This document shows, piece by piece, positions 11,801 through 28,149 of a DNA stretch of 64,000 nucleotides. Below the pieces are notes generated by a model, which was not told where the DNA came from, made no database searches, and was given only the letters and a program-made list of their open reading frames with translations. The position numbers and the translations under genes were made by a program. Within the stretch, counting starts at the first letter, position 1; each line of letters starts with the position of its first letter. Origin of the DNA: Amblyomma americanum (taxonomy: Eukaryota; Arthropoda; Arachnida; Ixodida; Ixodidae); NCBI RefSeq assembly GCF_052857255.1, contig NC_135505.1, positions 55,959,868-56,023,867 of the forward strand, in the 5' to 3' direction.

Positions 11801-14800
11801 CAGTCCGCGTCTGAAAGTGGCACGGTGCTGAGACTGGACCACTGGCGAATGCACGGGCCAACAGTTACCATTGCAACGGGCGAGTGGCCATGCTCAGAAA
11901 CCAAAACTACGTGGCTAGTGACAGGGGCCCTCCGAACATTGTCACGCCTGCCGTTAGGCCCACTTAAAGGGAAGCTGAAGCACTTTTCGAAAAATATTAG
12001 TTATCTACGTCATTTTATAGCTTTTAGTCCCCAGAAAAAGACTATCTCCTTCAAAAAGAGCAGAAATAAGCACAAAAAGCTATTTTTTAGAAGAAAACAC
12101 GCCCCATCGCCTCAGGGCGCCAAGCGAACGCCGCTCCTGCCCGCGATTGGTCGGGACCGTCATGACGTCATCAGCGGGGATCTCCGGCCGGCACCGATGG
12201 CGTTGCTGCGTAGCGCGTTGCTTCAGCTGGCTTTTAAGGACTACGTTTTGGAAATTATGGATAATTCAAGCAGTATTGAACAGTTTAGACTTTCGCCATG
12301 CGTGCTCGAGCCATCAGCAGCTTCAGAAAACGGCGGAGCCAATGACGCCGCGGAGTGCGCCGGCAGCGAAACTCAAGTCTCGACATCTTCACGTGTTGGA
12401 AATCTCGAGTGGATAGATGGGTGGATGACAGCTTTTATTTCCACCGGAAATGGAGACCCTTTATTACTCACCGCCCCCGGCACGCAGGCCGGGAGGGCGG
12501 GGGCCGGAGCCTCCGTGAATAAAGGCTAACAAAGAGATTTTATCTCTTCGCGGAATCAGCCGCCAGGCGGATCGGCTTGTTTTTGCCGAGCGGGTTCTTC
12601 GGTGCGCAGCAGGGCTTCCCAGCTTTCTCTGCTATCAATATCTTCGTCGACTCCGGGGTAGTTGGCTCATTCCCATATTCTCTGCTTCCGGGTAACCGTG
12701 GAACCGCCGCACTGTCGGAACCTGGACGAGCACGCCCAAACCTATTCCGAAATCGTTGTGAACTACAGACTACAGAAGAGAAAACTGGTGCCACCGCCTG
12801 AAAAGAAGCTAGTAATAGAGAAGCGACATGGCGGCGCCTGCAAGCCGGAAATTTGGTTAATCCAGTATGGGCATTTCACGTCCTACCAGGGTAACACGAA
12901 AACCAAATCTCGAGTGATACGTATGTTTTGCATAGGTGCATGCACGTGCATATTTTTTGTGTAGGTGCAAGTGGCAAAAAAGAAAGTAAATTGCGCTGAA
13001 ACGTTGTCGTGTACCGCTGCTGCATAAAACCCTGGCCACCATCTTCGCTCCGGCGACAGTCTGTGTGTGTCTTCTCCTGTTCCTGCATCTTTTTTCGCTG
13101 TTTCTTTTTCTCTTCACCAACTTCTTGTAACTCCTGTAAGCGTGATGTAGTTCAGATCACCGGCATGCTTACACGAGTCGCACGGGGTAAAGCATTTGTT
13201 TGTTGATTTATTTTTAGTTACTTGCCTAATTACTCCCAAAGGCCTTTTAGAACTACAAATGAATGTCAAACTGGATGAGTTGGAGTGGTTACACTACTGT
13301 ACTGTAGCGCGAAGAGTCGAGGTGACCGGGAGGAAGGTCCCGTGTGTGTTTTCCTTCTGTCGCATGTTCGGACTACTGTTCAACCATGAAACTTCTGCGC
13401 TTACCCCCGTGCATTGTTTTTTTTTTTTTTCATCCTGAACACGCTTTTGAACAGTAATTATGGCTGCGTTTCGGAGCTCTCAGTGCTGCTCACCAAAACT
13501 AGTGTGCTGCGAGATATATATAGTTGCTGTCGTTGCATATCGAGGCAACCAGCAGAATTACTTATGGCAGATATATGCGTACCGCGGCTCGACAACTTTG
13601 CCGTTCGGACTCAAGGACAGATCTGCATGAATTCTGGCGTCATTGTCGATCGTCAGCCATGACCAAGCGCTCATGAATGCAAATGTTTGCATCGCTCAAG
13701 TATACTAGGTTGATATAATCGGTTTTTTGTCCAGTTAGGTGCAGCGGCATGTGCTGCGCGCTGATGAAAGATTAAGAGAATTGCTTGTGCTGCCATGAGC
13801 TGCAAGCAATCAGGACAAACCCAAAAGGCACACAGTGCGTAACGAGCTCAAGAGTTCAAGACTGATTCACATTCATGGTATTCCAGCGCAACGGCACATA
13901 GCCAAAGAAAGGAAGACGGAAAAGAAGAAGGACGAACACAGGGCTGTGTTCGTCCTTTTTTTTTCGTCTTCTTTTCTTTGGCCACGTGCCGTTGCGCTGG
14001 AATACTATGAACGTGAATCAAGAATACCAACTAGCCCAAGAACTGACTCTACTGAAGTTCAAGACTGTGTGCCTCAAAGACAGTGCTGGAAGTGGCCTTA
14101 GCTCAGCATGGATGTGGACCAGCTGGAAAAGGCGAAGAGTTTACAAACAGGTAAGAAAGCAATATAATGAAAAAAGAAATATCGATGCACATAATTTGTG
14201 CAGGCAGTTTCGGCATGCTGCGTACCACCAGATTGTCTGGTTAACGTGGAAGAGGCTGTGGGAGAACCACCGACGGATTCTGTGTGCCGTTCGAAAGAAG
14301 TACCATGCCAAACTGGTTTATATACAGGCTTCAAGCACTACACGGAACGCCCGAACGAGAGAAAATAAACGGCACTGGCAGAAGATTACGTTGATCTGTG
14401 GTTCGCCAAAGCACGGGCCGCAGCGAAGCAAGCGCAGCCGGACGGCCGGCTCTCCGTGAATGGCGTCACTTCCGCCAGTTCTCCGGTTTTGCCGTCCCCC
14501 CACCCGGCGCTTCCGAAAGCGACGAGGGCGTGCCGGCGGCGGATTTTTAAGAAGCGATTGCAGCTCTGTTTGCGGACAGAATCGGGAAAAAAATTGCACA
14601 CATGATTTTCAAGGTCCTTTCTTCCCAACCACAGCGTTTCATGCGATTTGAAAACCGTTTCAGCTTCCCTTTAAGAGGAGCATGGGTTACAGTGTACCAT
14701 GCAATACGCGGGATTTTTACAGGATCGTTTGCCCTGTTGTGAACTTGTGACACCTCGACTCGCCCCTTCGGGAGCCTCACGCGAAGTTCCGCAAGTAGGC

Positions 14801-17800
14801 TTTTCCGCATAGCGTAGTTGACCAAAACAAGATGGCGGTGGTCACATTCAGAGAGTTAAGGTGACGGAACGAATGCCATGGGTGTGGGCATTAATTAGAT
14901 AACATATTATGGAAGGATAAAAAGTAAACGTGCTTTCGCGTTGCAATTGTTAGAAGAGGGTCGTCGCCCATGTTGTTCGCAGCACGTGTGGTATGTGGGA
15001 AATAATATAATAATAATTGGTTTTTGGGGAAAGGAAATGGCACAGTATCTGTCTCATATATATCTTTGGACACCTGAACCGCGCCGTAAGGGAAGGGATA
15101 AATATGTGGGAAAGCCCACTTGCAGAATTGCGCACAAGGTCGAGCCTAGCGGCATCGGAGTGCGATCGGTCCACGCGATAAAAGAAGGAGAAGAAAGAGA
15201 ACAGGGCCTTTATATCGTTTTCCTGGAACTTTAAACCCTATATTCAGATAATTTGCCCAGATATTGCGCTTTTGCAACAATCAGATTTACGAAAGTCGGC
15301 GCGGTATACGATCGCTGCCGAGTATTCGGGAATTTTCAAATATTCGGAAATTCACGAATATCATTTCTCGAATACGAATATGAACCGAATATGAAACATA
15401 TCCGATTCGTATTCGACATTTCAAATATTCGCACACCCCTAGTTGCTTGCTTTGCATTCTGCTCATTCAGCCTGCTTGAAGGCAATGTTAAGCAGCAACT
15501 TCAAAAGCACAAGCTCTCGCCGTCAATTCAGCTCTGTAGGGTTAATTGTTGACGGATAAAGCCCTCTCATCATTGCCCGACCAAGTGAACTGGCACACTC
15601 ACACTTGTGTGTACATGTTGTGCAGTCAGAGGGTTCCTCTCCTGAGCGGATGACCTTTCTAGAGCAGTAATTATTTAAAACTCAAAAGAATCAAAACTTG
15701 TTCATTGTTGTGGAAACCAGCTCCGGAGCATGCATGCTCTGGTGTTCGATGGTTGCAACAACGGAGTCCATCTTGGAAAAAGTGTGTTTATGAAAAGTGT
15801 GTCAAAGTTGCCGGTGCTTTCTCTTCTTTTGCTTGCCACCGAAACTTTGTTGGTTCTGGCCAGCTGTCCGCGCTCCAAATTTGGCACCGCTGACCCAGTG
15901 ATAGTGCAGAGCATAGTACAGCAGATCATGAAGGGGACTTAGAATTCTTGACAATGCATGAGAGAGTAAACCGGGGACGTTCAAATGCAATTCTCTAAAC
16001 AACAATGTCGGTTTTTCATACAGAAAAAAATAAATAAAAGCAGATAAAGCAGTCTACCAGTCTTGGATACCTCACTATTTCAGTTATTTTGCTACGGTCT
16101 CCAATCAACAAAATTATTTTGGCCACAAACACCACCTCTGTGAAAGCTGAGTCAAACCAGGCAGCAGTTTGCACGGAAGAGACCACTATGCGTGCCAATA
16201 AAAGAAAATGGCAGCATTCAATACTGTCAGTCAGGCAGCCATCAATTAGAGCTATCCTCTAAGACAACTCCCCGGCCAATCAACTGAGCACATGCTAAAG
16301 AATAATATGCTGAAAATGAATGAATGAAAATAAATAGTATTCGCCTAGAACAATGACACTTTCTATGTTTACACACCCTCAAGGCGCCCCTGAAGAAAAC
16401 CTCACTTGATCAGAGATTGTTTGTGCTCTGTCTGTTTATCTTCTCAAGACAATGAACCAAGCGGAGGTAATTTAAAGTGGCACGAGAAGTGGAGATTCGA
16501 AAGGGTTGTGCAAAAAAGTTGCTATGTCTCGCAGACAAAGATTTACACATGTGTGCTTCCAAGGTATCCCTGTTTTGCACTACGTTGATTTCCTTCACAC
16601 ACACTGTATCAGCCAACTCAAAAGTGAAATTTTGTCAGTACTACATGAACACAAATGAACACAAGGGACACACATGACAAGTCATGAGACCTAAACACCA
16701 CCAAGAAATCGCCCACTGGCCCCACTTTCTTCCATGGCCACGCAACTAAAGAAAACCTGTCATTAGAAAAACCACCTAAATCAGCAGATAGGTACAATGG
16801 ATGTGTCTAGAGGCACAACGAAAAAAAACTGATTGGAACTCCTCCACAATATTTATCATAACTGGGTTCGAACTCAATGTGGCAATCTTAGCTCCATATT
16901 ATACACCTCAGTGAGTCGATCATAAATACAAAGCGCGAGACTTTAAGTGCCAAACTGACCTGTTTAGCTCATCGTTCTTTCCAAAGACTGTGTGTGATTG
17001 GAATAATCTCTCAACTCTGGCAGTTGATACTGCAGATAATGAGATGTCAGTAGAGAGATTGTAATTTTCTGTACTTTGGTTTGTACAATAACCACTGACT
17101 TGCGTTGTACTTTTTGTTGTATGTTGTTACCACTGCACCCATGCTGTAATTCCAGAAATGGTGCTGTGGGTAAATAAATAAAAACTTCGCTAGCGCAGAT
17201 GACAAGCCGTGCGGCAAGCGCCTCGCAAAATACCTTCTGGAAGGGCAGCAGGTAGAAGAGTCCCGACATGTCCTTGCAGTCATCCAACTGGTCGGCGATG
17301 AACTGGCGCCGACGCTCACTCTTCGCCTTGGTGATGCAGTTAGGCAGAACCCTGTGATGGCAGACAGAGCAGCCATGCTGAATCTGAAGGAACTGACCCG
17401 AGAACCAGTCGCACCCAATTCAATATCTTGTTCCTCAAGCCTTGCCCGACCGCGGTGGCAGTGTTTAGATGGAGGCGAAACGCTAAGGCGCCCGTGTGCC
17501 GTGCGGTGTCAGTGCACGTTACAGATCCCACAGGTGGGCTAAATTATTCTGGAGCCCCCCACTAGGGCACCTCTTCCTTCCATCACTCCCTCCTTTATCC
17601 CTTCCCTTACGGCGCGGTTCAGGTGTCCGCCGAGATGTGACAGATACTGCGCCATTTCCTTTCCCCAAAAAACAAAATTTTCAAGCGCCCGATCCTGGGC
17701 TAAAGGCTACCCAAGTGAATTGACTGCACTGGTTACAGTGCCGCGCAAGCAATACGTTACTTTACTATTCAGGTTTCATTTACCAGTGTCGCCGAGTGCA

Positions 17801-18454
17801 CCAATAAACGCCTTGGACAATGCGCTTGGGAGCTCAACATGAAATGGACTTAGAATTCTTGACAATGCATGAGGGAGTAAATCAGGGACGTTCAAATGCA
17901 ATTCTCTGAGCAATTAAGACAGTCGGATTTTCGTGCAGAAAAAAAAAGAGAACGCTGGTAAGGTATTTAAAAGTCTAGGATTTACAAGGGTTCAGGTAGG
18001 AACCTACAGATGCCGCTCGATTGCCGCGATCGCTGCGCTATGGATGTGGACATCTCCGGAATAAAGATTAACGAAGAGACGCCGACTGAGTTTCATTTCC
18101 GGCAGACGGCTAGTTGGACGCGCACGTTTACTTCAAGAAAACTGGGCCGTCCAACGTTTCGAATAAATACACTGATCGCAAGCACGGAATTCCGAAGCCC
18201 GACGGTCGCCTGTGGAGTTCTGAGCACGAGACATTTGGCTGCGTCTGCCAAACAGAGCCGCGGATCGGAGCACAGGAACGCAGTGACACTGCCGCACTTG
18301 ACGCCAAGACACGCGAATGTCGAATGCCTGCAATATTATACCTTATGTTTGTTCAAACTCCACGCTTCGCCACTCACCTGGGAGCATTTTGCGTCGTGAA
18401 ACCGGCTTTGATCGAGCCCCCGCCGTTGTCAACAACTAAACAGTGCGCCGCCAT
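2696..18454 (-). CDS. ACTR6: Actin-related protein 6 (ARP6), first five coding exons; 3' part outside window
   Basis: ARP6 is a nuclear actin-related protein. In yeast, plants and animals it is a core subunit of the SWR1/SRCAP remodeller that deposits H2A.Z. Five exons on the - strand join in phase at GT-AG sites and give 174 complete residues plus two bases of an arginine codon, about the first 44% of a roughly 396-residue family. Recognisable blocks are the nucleotide-loop start LVVDNGGGSIKAGF (residues 6-19), DMSGLFYLLPFQKGYLVNWE (54-73), LTEPYFNFTSIRES (98-111) and the second phosphate loop VVVDSGFSFTH (149-159). The visible introns are about 1.0, 6.4, 4.5 and 3.3 kb and full of repeats. 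The next exon, which should start around the GGKLLTNHL region of the family, was not found in 1-2690. The start codon faces that of beta-tubulin 600 bp away. The assignment rests on exon-by-exon similarity recalled from animal ARP6. Confidence 0.93.
3043..4003. mobile_element. Fold-back element with ~385 bp inverted arms, TA flanks
   Basis: Between TA at 3041-3042 and TA at 4004-4005, the left arm (3043 to about 3425) and right arm (about 3620 to 4003) are near-complementary. Ends read CAGGGCATCCCAGCTA on the left and CTGGGTGTCCCAGCTA on the other strand at the right. About 190 bp of non-paired spacer (3426-3619) separates them, itself holding short inverted motifs around GCCAGCG. TA duplication suggests Tc1/mariner-type mobilisation. 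There is no coding capacity. It lies in ACTR6 intron 4. Confidence 0.8.
4374..4754. mobile_element. Short pogo-like MITE (381 bp)
   Basis: The element is flanked by TA at 4372-4373 and 4755-4756. Left end CACTAAAACATCGATGATAT and right end (other strand) CAGTAAAATCTCGATGGTAT differ at few positions. The interior is non-coding and contains a duplicated 'AGCTGACGCCACA' motif (about 4540-4576). Its CAGTAAAA-type ends place it near the pogo/Tigger elements at the left edge of the window. It lies in ACTR6 intron 4. Confidence 0.7.
4780..4830 (+). repeat. Possible RTE LINE 3'-end trace
   Basis: GGCAGAAGCCTTTGCTCTGC followed by AGTGG at 4783-4807 closely resembles the end of the RTE fragment at 35387-35745 (GGGAGAGGCCTTTGCCCTGC on its own strand). 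Only this short tail is visible, so it is an old truncated insertion or a chance match. The rest of 4757-6150 shows no recognisable gene or repeat. Confidence 0.35.
6154..6277 (-). CDS. ACTR6: ACTR6 coding exon 4
   Basis: The 124 bp exon has acceptor CTCCCAG and donor GTGAGC. It encodes CQFEETCLILTEPYFNFTSI followed by RESLVEVLYEEYQFHSLLLTT, the region containing the conserved TEPYFNF motif of ARP6. It ends in phase 1 and joins exon 5 to complete an alanine codon. Confidence 0.95.
6376..6908. mobile_element. TTAA-bounded fold-back MITE
   Basis: TTAA occurs on both sides (6372-6375 and 6909-6912). Ends read AGGAGCATAGACACCCAATT on the left and AGGCGTGTAGACACATAGCT on the right (other strand). 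Inside, about 6483-6600 pairs with about 6695-6815, sharing TCATGCTGTT, GTTTCAACAGC and GGCATG(G)AAAAA in inverse order. At 533 bp with no coding frame it is a non-autonomous element. TTAA duplication is typical of piggyBac-like transposition, but the ends were not matched to a known family. Confidence 0.7.
7080..7240 (-). repeat. SINE-related fragment
   Basis: The stretch includes GACGCCGTAGTGG and, further on, GGTTCTTTAACATGCACTGA and CACAGCGCACGGGC. This is the same order of motifs as the middle of the SINE copies at 30650-30943 and 55326-55620 and the fragment at 32493-32628. No tRNA-like head is present. An AG-rich run has expanded inside it. Confidence 0.55.
7260..7700 (-). mobile_element. 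Penelope-like element fragment with GIY-YIG tail
   Basis: A - strand open stretch (7637-7353) encodes RERLNDHKRDIR, AIAEHVQEHTHTIDWDHVTV and ESLNIQ. This is the C-terminal part of the GIY-YIG endonuclease of Penelope-like elements, where a conserved histidine helix is followed by HxIDW. Downstream on the - strand is a short non-coding tail with the motif AACGTTTCGGAACTTCGTA in inverted form, common after these ORFs. The reverse transcriptase is missing, so this is a dead 3' piece in ACTR6 intron 3. Confidence 0.7.
8180..8760 (+). mobile_element. Degenerate RTE-clade LINE fragment (reverse transcriptase)
   Basis: Translation on the + strand, across frame breaks, gives AMIKDVDRQGKAVCLKINMQ followed by KIKTNSSL, then HLLRQIVTTDPTT, then NRKVYNSRTLPVLT. 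These match in order the RT thumb region of RTE/BovB-like elements. The tail near 8640-8720 corresponds to their KMTG.. block. Many indels and stops make it a fossil. It lies in ACTR6 intron 3. Confidence 0.65.
8780..10800. other. ACTR6 intron 3 sequence without recognised features
   Basis: Several chance open frames occur (for example around 9307-9715 on the - strand), but none has recognisable domains or junctions. The AT-rich 9000-9830 part has 'ATTTTTTGGACTCC'-like and 'ATTTCGGACT' motifs that could be ends of an old pogo-type element, but I could not pair them. Confidence 0.4.
10812..10880 (-). CDS. ACTR6: ACTR6 coding exon 3
   Basis: The exon is 69 bp, exactly 23 codons (GYLVNWEVEKQIWDYMFGKD then VFN). 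Acceptor CCCCACAG precedes it and donor GTAAGC follows. The block GYLVNW...IWDY.FGK is characteristic of ARP6. Confidence 0.95.
11968..14670. mobile_element. TTAA-bounded DNA element nested in the hAT element
   Basis: TTAA at 11964-11967 and 14671-14674 flank inverted ends AGGGAAGCTGAAGC and AGGGAAGCTGAAAC (13 of 14 identical). The 2.7 kb interior includes a GC-rich part (12100-12960), a perfect-looking palindrome (13864-14019) and at 12410-12530 a stretch resembling a LINE 3' end with GATGGGTGGATG and AATAAAGG. Frames at 12540-12960 and 13986-14459 look partly coding, but I do not recognise a transposase. The TTAA duplication is piggyBac-like; the family is unassigned. Confidence 0.7.
13864..14019. 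repeat. Near-perfect palindrome with ~77 bp arms
   Basis: The left arm begins GATTCAC and includes TATTCCAGCGCAACGGCAC; the right arm carries GTGCCGTTGCGCTGGAATA and ends GTGAATC. The centre is around 13942, within CACAGGGCTGTG. Few mismatches are present, so the RNA would form a long hairpin. Just outside, at 14026-14037, is CCAACTAGCCCA. The same motif is seen at the end of the Penelope-like element at 48842-50282, so the palindrome may derive from Penelope termini. Confidence 0.8.
15003..15103 (-). repeat. 5'-truncated tRNA-derived SINE (tail half)
   Basis: The + strand reads TTGGTTTTTGGGGAAAGGAA, then CACAGTATCTGTCTCATATA and GACACCTGAACCGCGCCGTA. This is the tail half of the SINE seen complete at 47750-48052, inverted. 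The tRNA-like head is missing. Confidence 0.7.
15935..16040 (+). repeat. Direct repeat, copy 1 (left of ACTR6 exon 2)
   Basis: This stretch starts GGACTTAGAATTCTTGACAA, continues with TGCATGAG and GACGTTCAAATGCAATTCTC, and ends in an A-rich run. It recurs at 17845-17955 in the same orientation with only a few differences. The two copies lie on either side of exon 2. Confidence 0.75.
17234..17351 (-). CDS. ACTR6: ACTR6 coding exon 2
   Basis: The 118 bp exon follows acceptor CACAG and ends AAG before GTATTT. It supplies the third base of the split arginine and then 39 codons starting VLPNC and ending DMSGLFYLLPFQK, close to the ARP6 block before the GYLVNW motif. It is bracketed by two copies of a ~110 bp direct repeat (15935-16040 and 17845-17955). 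Confidence 0.93.
17443..17690 (+). repeat. 5'-truncated tRNA-derived SINE
   Basis: The copy starts just after the B-box position with CCGACCGCGGTGGC, then ATGGAGGCGAAACGCTAAGG, then CAGTGCACGTTACAGATCCC, and ends CCTTTCCCCAAAAAAC. It matches the full copy at 47750-48052 in the same orientation. It sits between ACTR6 exon 2 and exon 1. Confidence 0.8.
17845..17955 (+). repeat. Direct repeat, copy 2 (right of ACTR6 exon 2)
   Basis: This is the second copy of the 15935-16040 repeat, again starting GGACTTAGAATTCTTGACAA and ending in AAAAAAAAAG. It could be two insertions of one SINE-like family or a local duplication. No tRNA-like head is visible. Confidence 0.75.
18378..18454 (-). CDS. ACTR6: ACTR6 coding exon 1
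   Basis: ATG at 18454-18452 begins MAAHCLVVDNGGGSIKAGF, the actin-fold N terminus with the phosphate-loop DNGG. The 77 bp exon ends AG before the donor GTGAGT (18377 downward), leaving an arginine codon split 2+1. It is too short to stand out as an open frame. It opens the gene toward the beta-tubulin start. Confidence 0.9.
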
Positions 18455-19054
18455 CGCGACGTGACTGAGGCGCAAAGTTGCTAACTAAGGAGCAAATGCG
18501 CCGCTAAAACTGCTTATTGTTCTTCCACAGTTGTCTAGATTTTTCCGCGCTTTTTCTATTAACACGTAACAAAAAATTGGATCAGTTTTTCTTTGAAGCT
18601 GCAAAATATTCTTTAAAAAAAAGGCACAGAAGCAAGCTGTTAGAAACAGCGGGTCTCTAATAAAAGCAAGAATGCTGAAAAATATGTTCTGCTGGCTAAC
18701 CCGCCGCTTGAATGAAGGCTGCACACAGGCGCCTGGCTTTTTAAAACAATCAACGAAGCATGTTACAAACGTTTCTGAGATTGACAGCACAAAGAGCAGC
18801 CGCCGACGAAGATGTCGCTGCCGAAACCGAAACAAACAATTGTAGTCACGTGGCTTCTTTTTTCCAACCAGAATGCGCCTTTGGAGTCGAGCGCATTGAT
18901 TGGTCCAAACATACCATGTGTTGAATTGGGGAACCGGTGAAAACCAGCCCACTGGCCGTTGGTCTCGTCACTTGCCGACACATCCGTGGTTGTGTCGTCT
19001 CGCTGCTGGTTCTCCTGTAAACGTCTTCCGTTCAAAACTCCTCCAAATCCGATA
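18455..19054. promoter_or_regulatory. Probable bidirectional promoter of ACTR6 (-) and beta-tubulin (+)
   Basis: Only 600 bp separate the two start codons. Visible candidate sites are an E-box CACGTG (18847-18852) and an inverted CCAAT box (ATTGG, 18899-18903). No TATA box lies at a sensible distance from the tubulin start. The pyrimidine-rich run 18955-19054 is likely the tubulin 5' leader. The AT-rich part 18530-18680 may be intronic, leader or spacer sequence. That both genes are driven from here is inferred from geometry; no transcript data were available. Confidence 0.6.
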
Positions 19055-28064
<9,010 letters not shown>

Positions 28065-28143
28065 ACCTTCCATTCCCCACCTTCTCCCATCCCCGGTTGT
28101 TCATTGTGTTCGATATTTTCTCTGGCCTTCATTTTTTTGCGCT

Positions 28144-28149
28144 AATAAA
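28144..28149 (+). terminator. Beta-tubulin poly(A) signal AATAAA
   Basis: AATAAA lies 80 bp after the stop codon and is followed by T- and TG-rich sequence (TTATTTTGTTC). This gives a short 3' untranslated region of about 100 bp. Confidence 0.85.

Larger units (their letters stand above)
11175..15441. mobile_element. hAT-type element with exact 8 bp target duplication, hosting nested insertions
   Basis: The flanks carry a perfect GTTGCTTG duplication (11167-11174 and 15442-15449). The ends are CAGGGGTGTGCGAATA on the left and TAGGGGTGTGCGAATA on the right (other strand), which fits hAT elements (8 bp duplication, CAGGG-type ends). The element's own sequence (about 11175-11960 and 14675-15441) is AT-rich, full of 'CGAATA' motifs and non-coding, so it is probably a MITE. 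Inside it lie a TTAA-bounded element (11968-14670) and a truncated SINE (15003-15103). The whole stack is in ACTR6 intron 2. Confidence 0.82.

Noticed and set aside
11825..12529. 234-codon + strand frame
   Set aside because: It crosses the left border of the TTAA element and ends in a LINE-like 3' tail, so it cannot be one gene.
18010..18464. 129- and 116-codon + strand frames opposite ACTR6 exon 1
   Set aside because: They are shadows of the real exon on the other strand and the ACTR6 leader.
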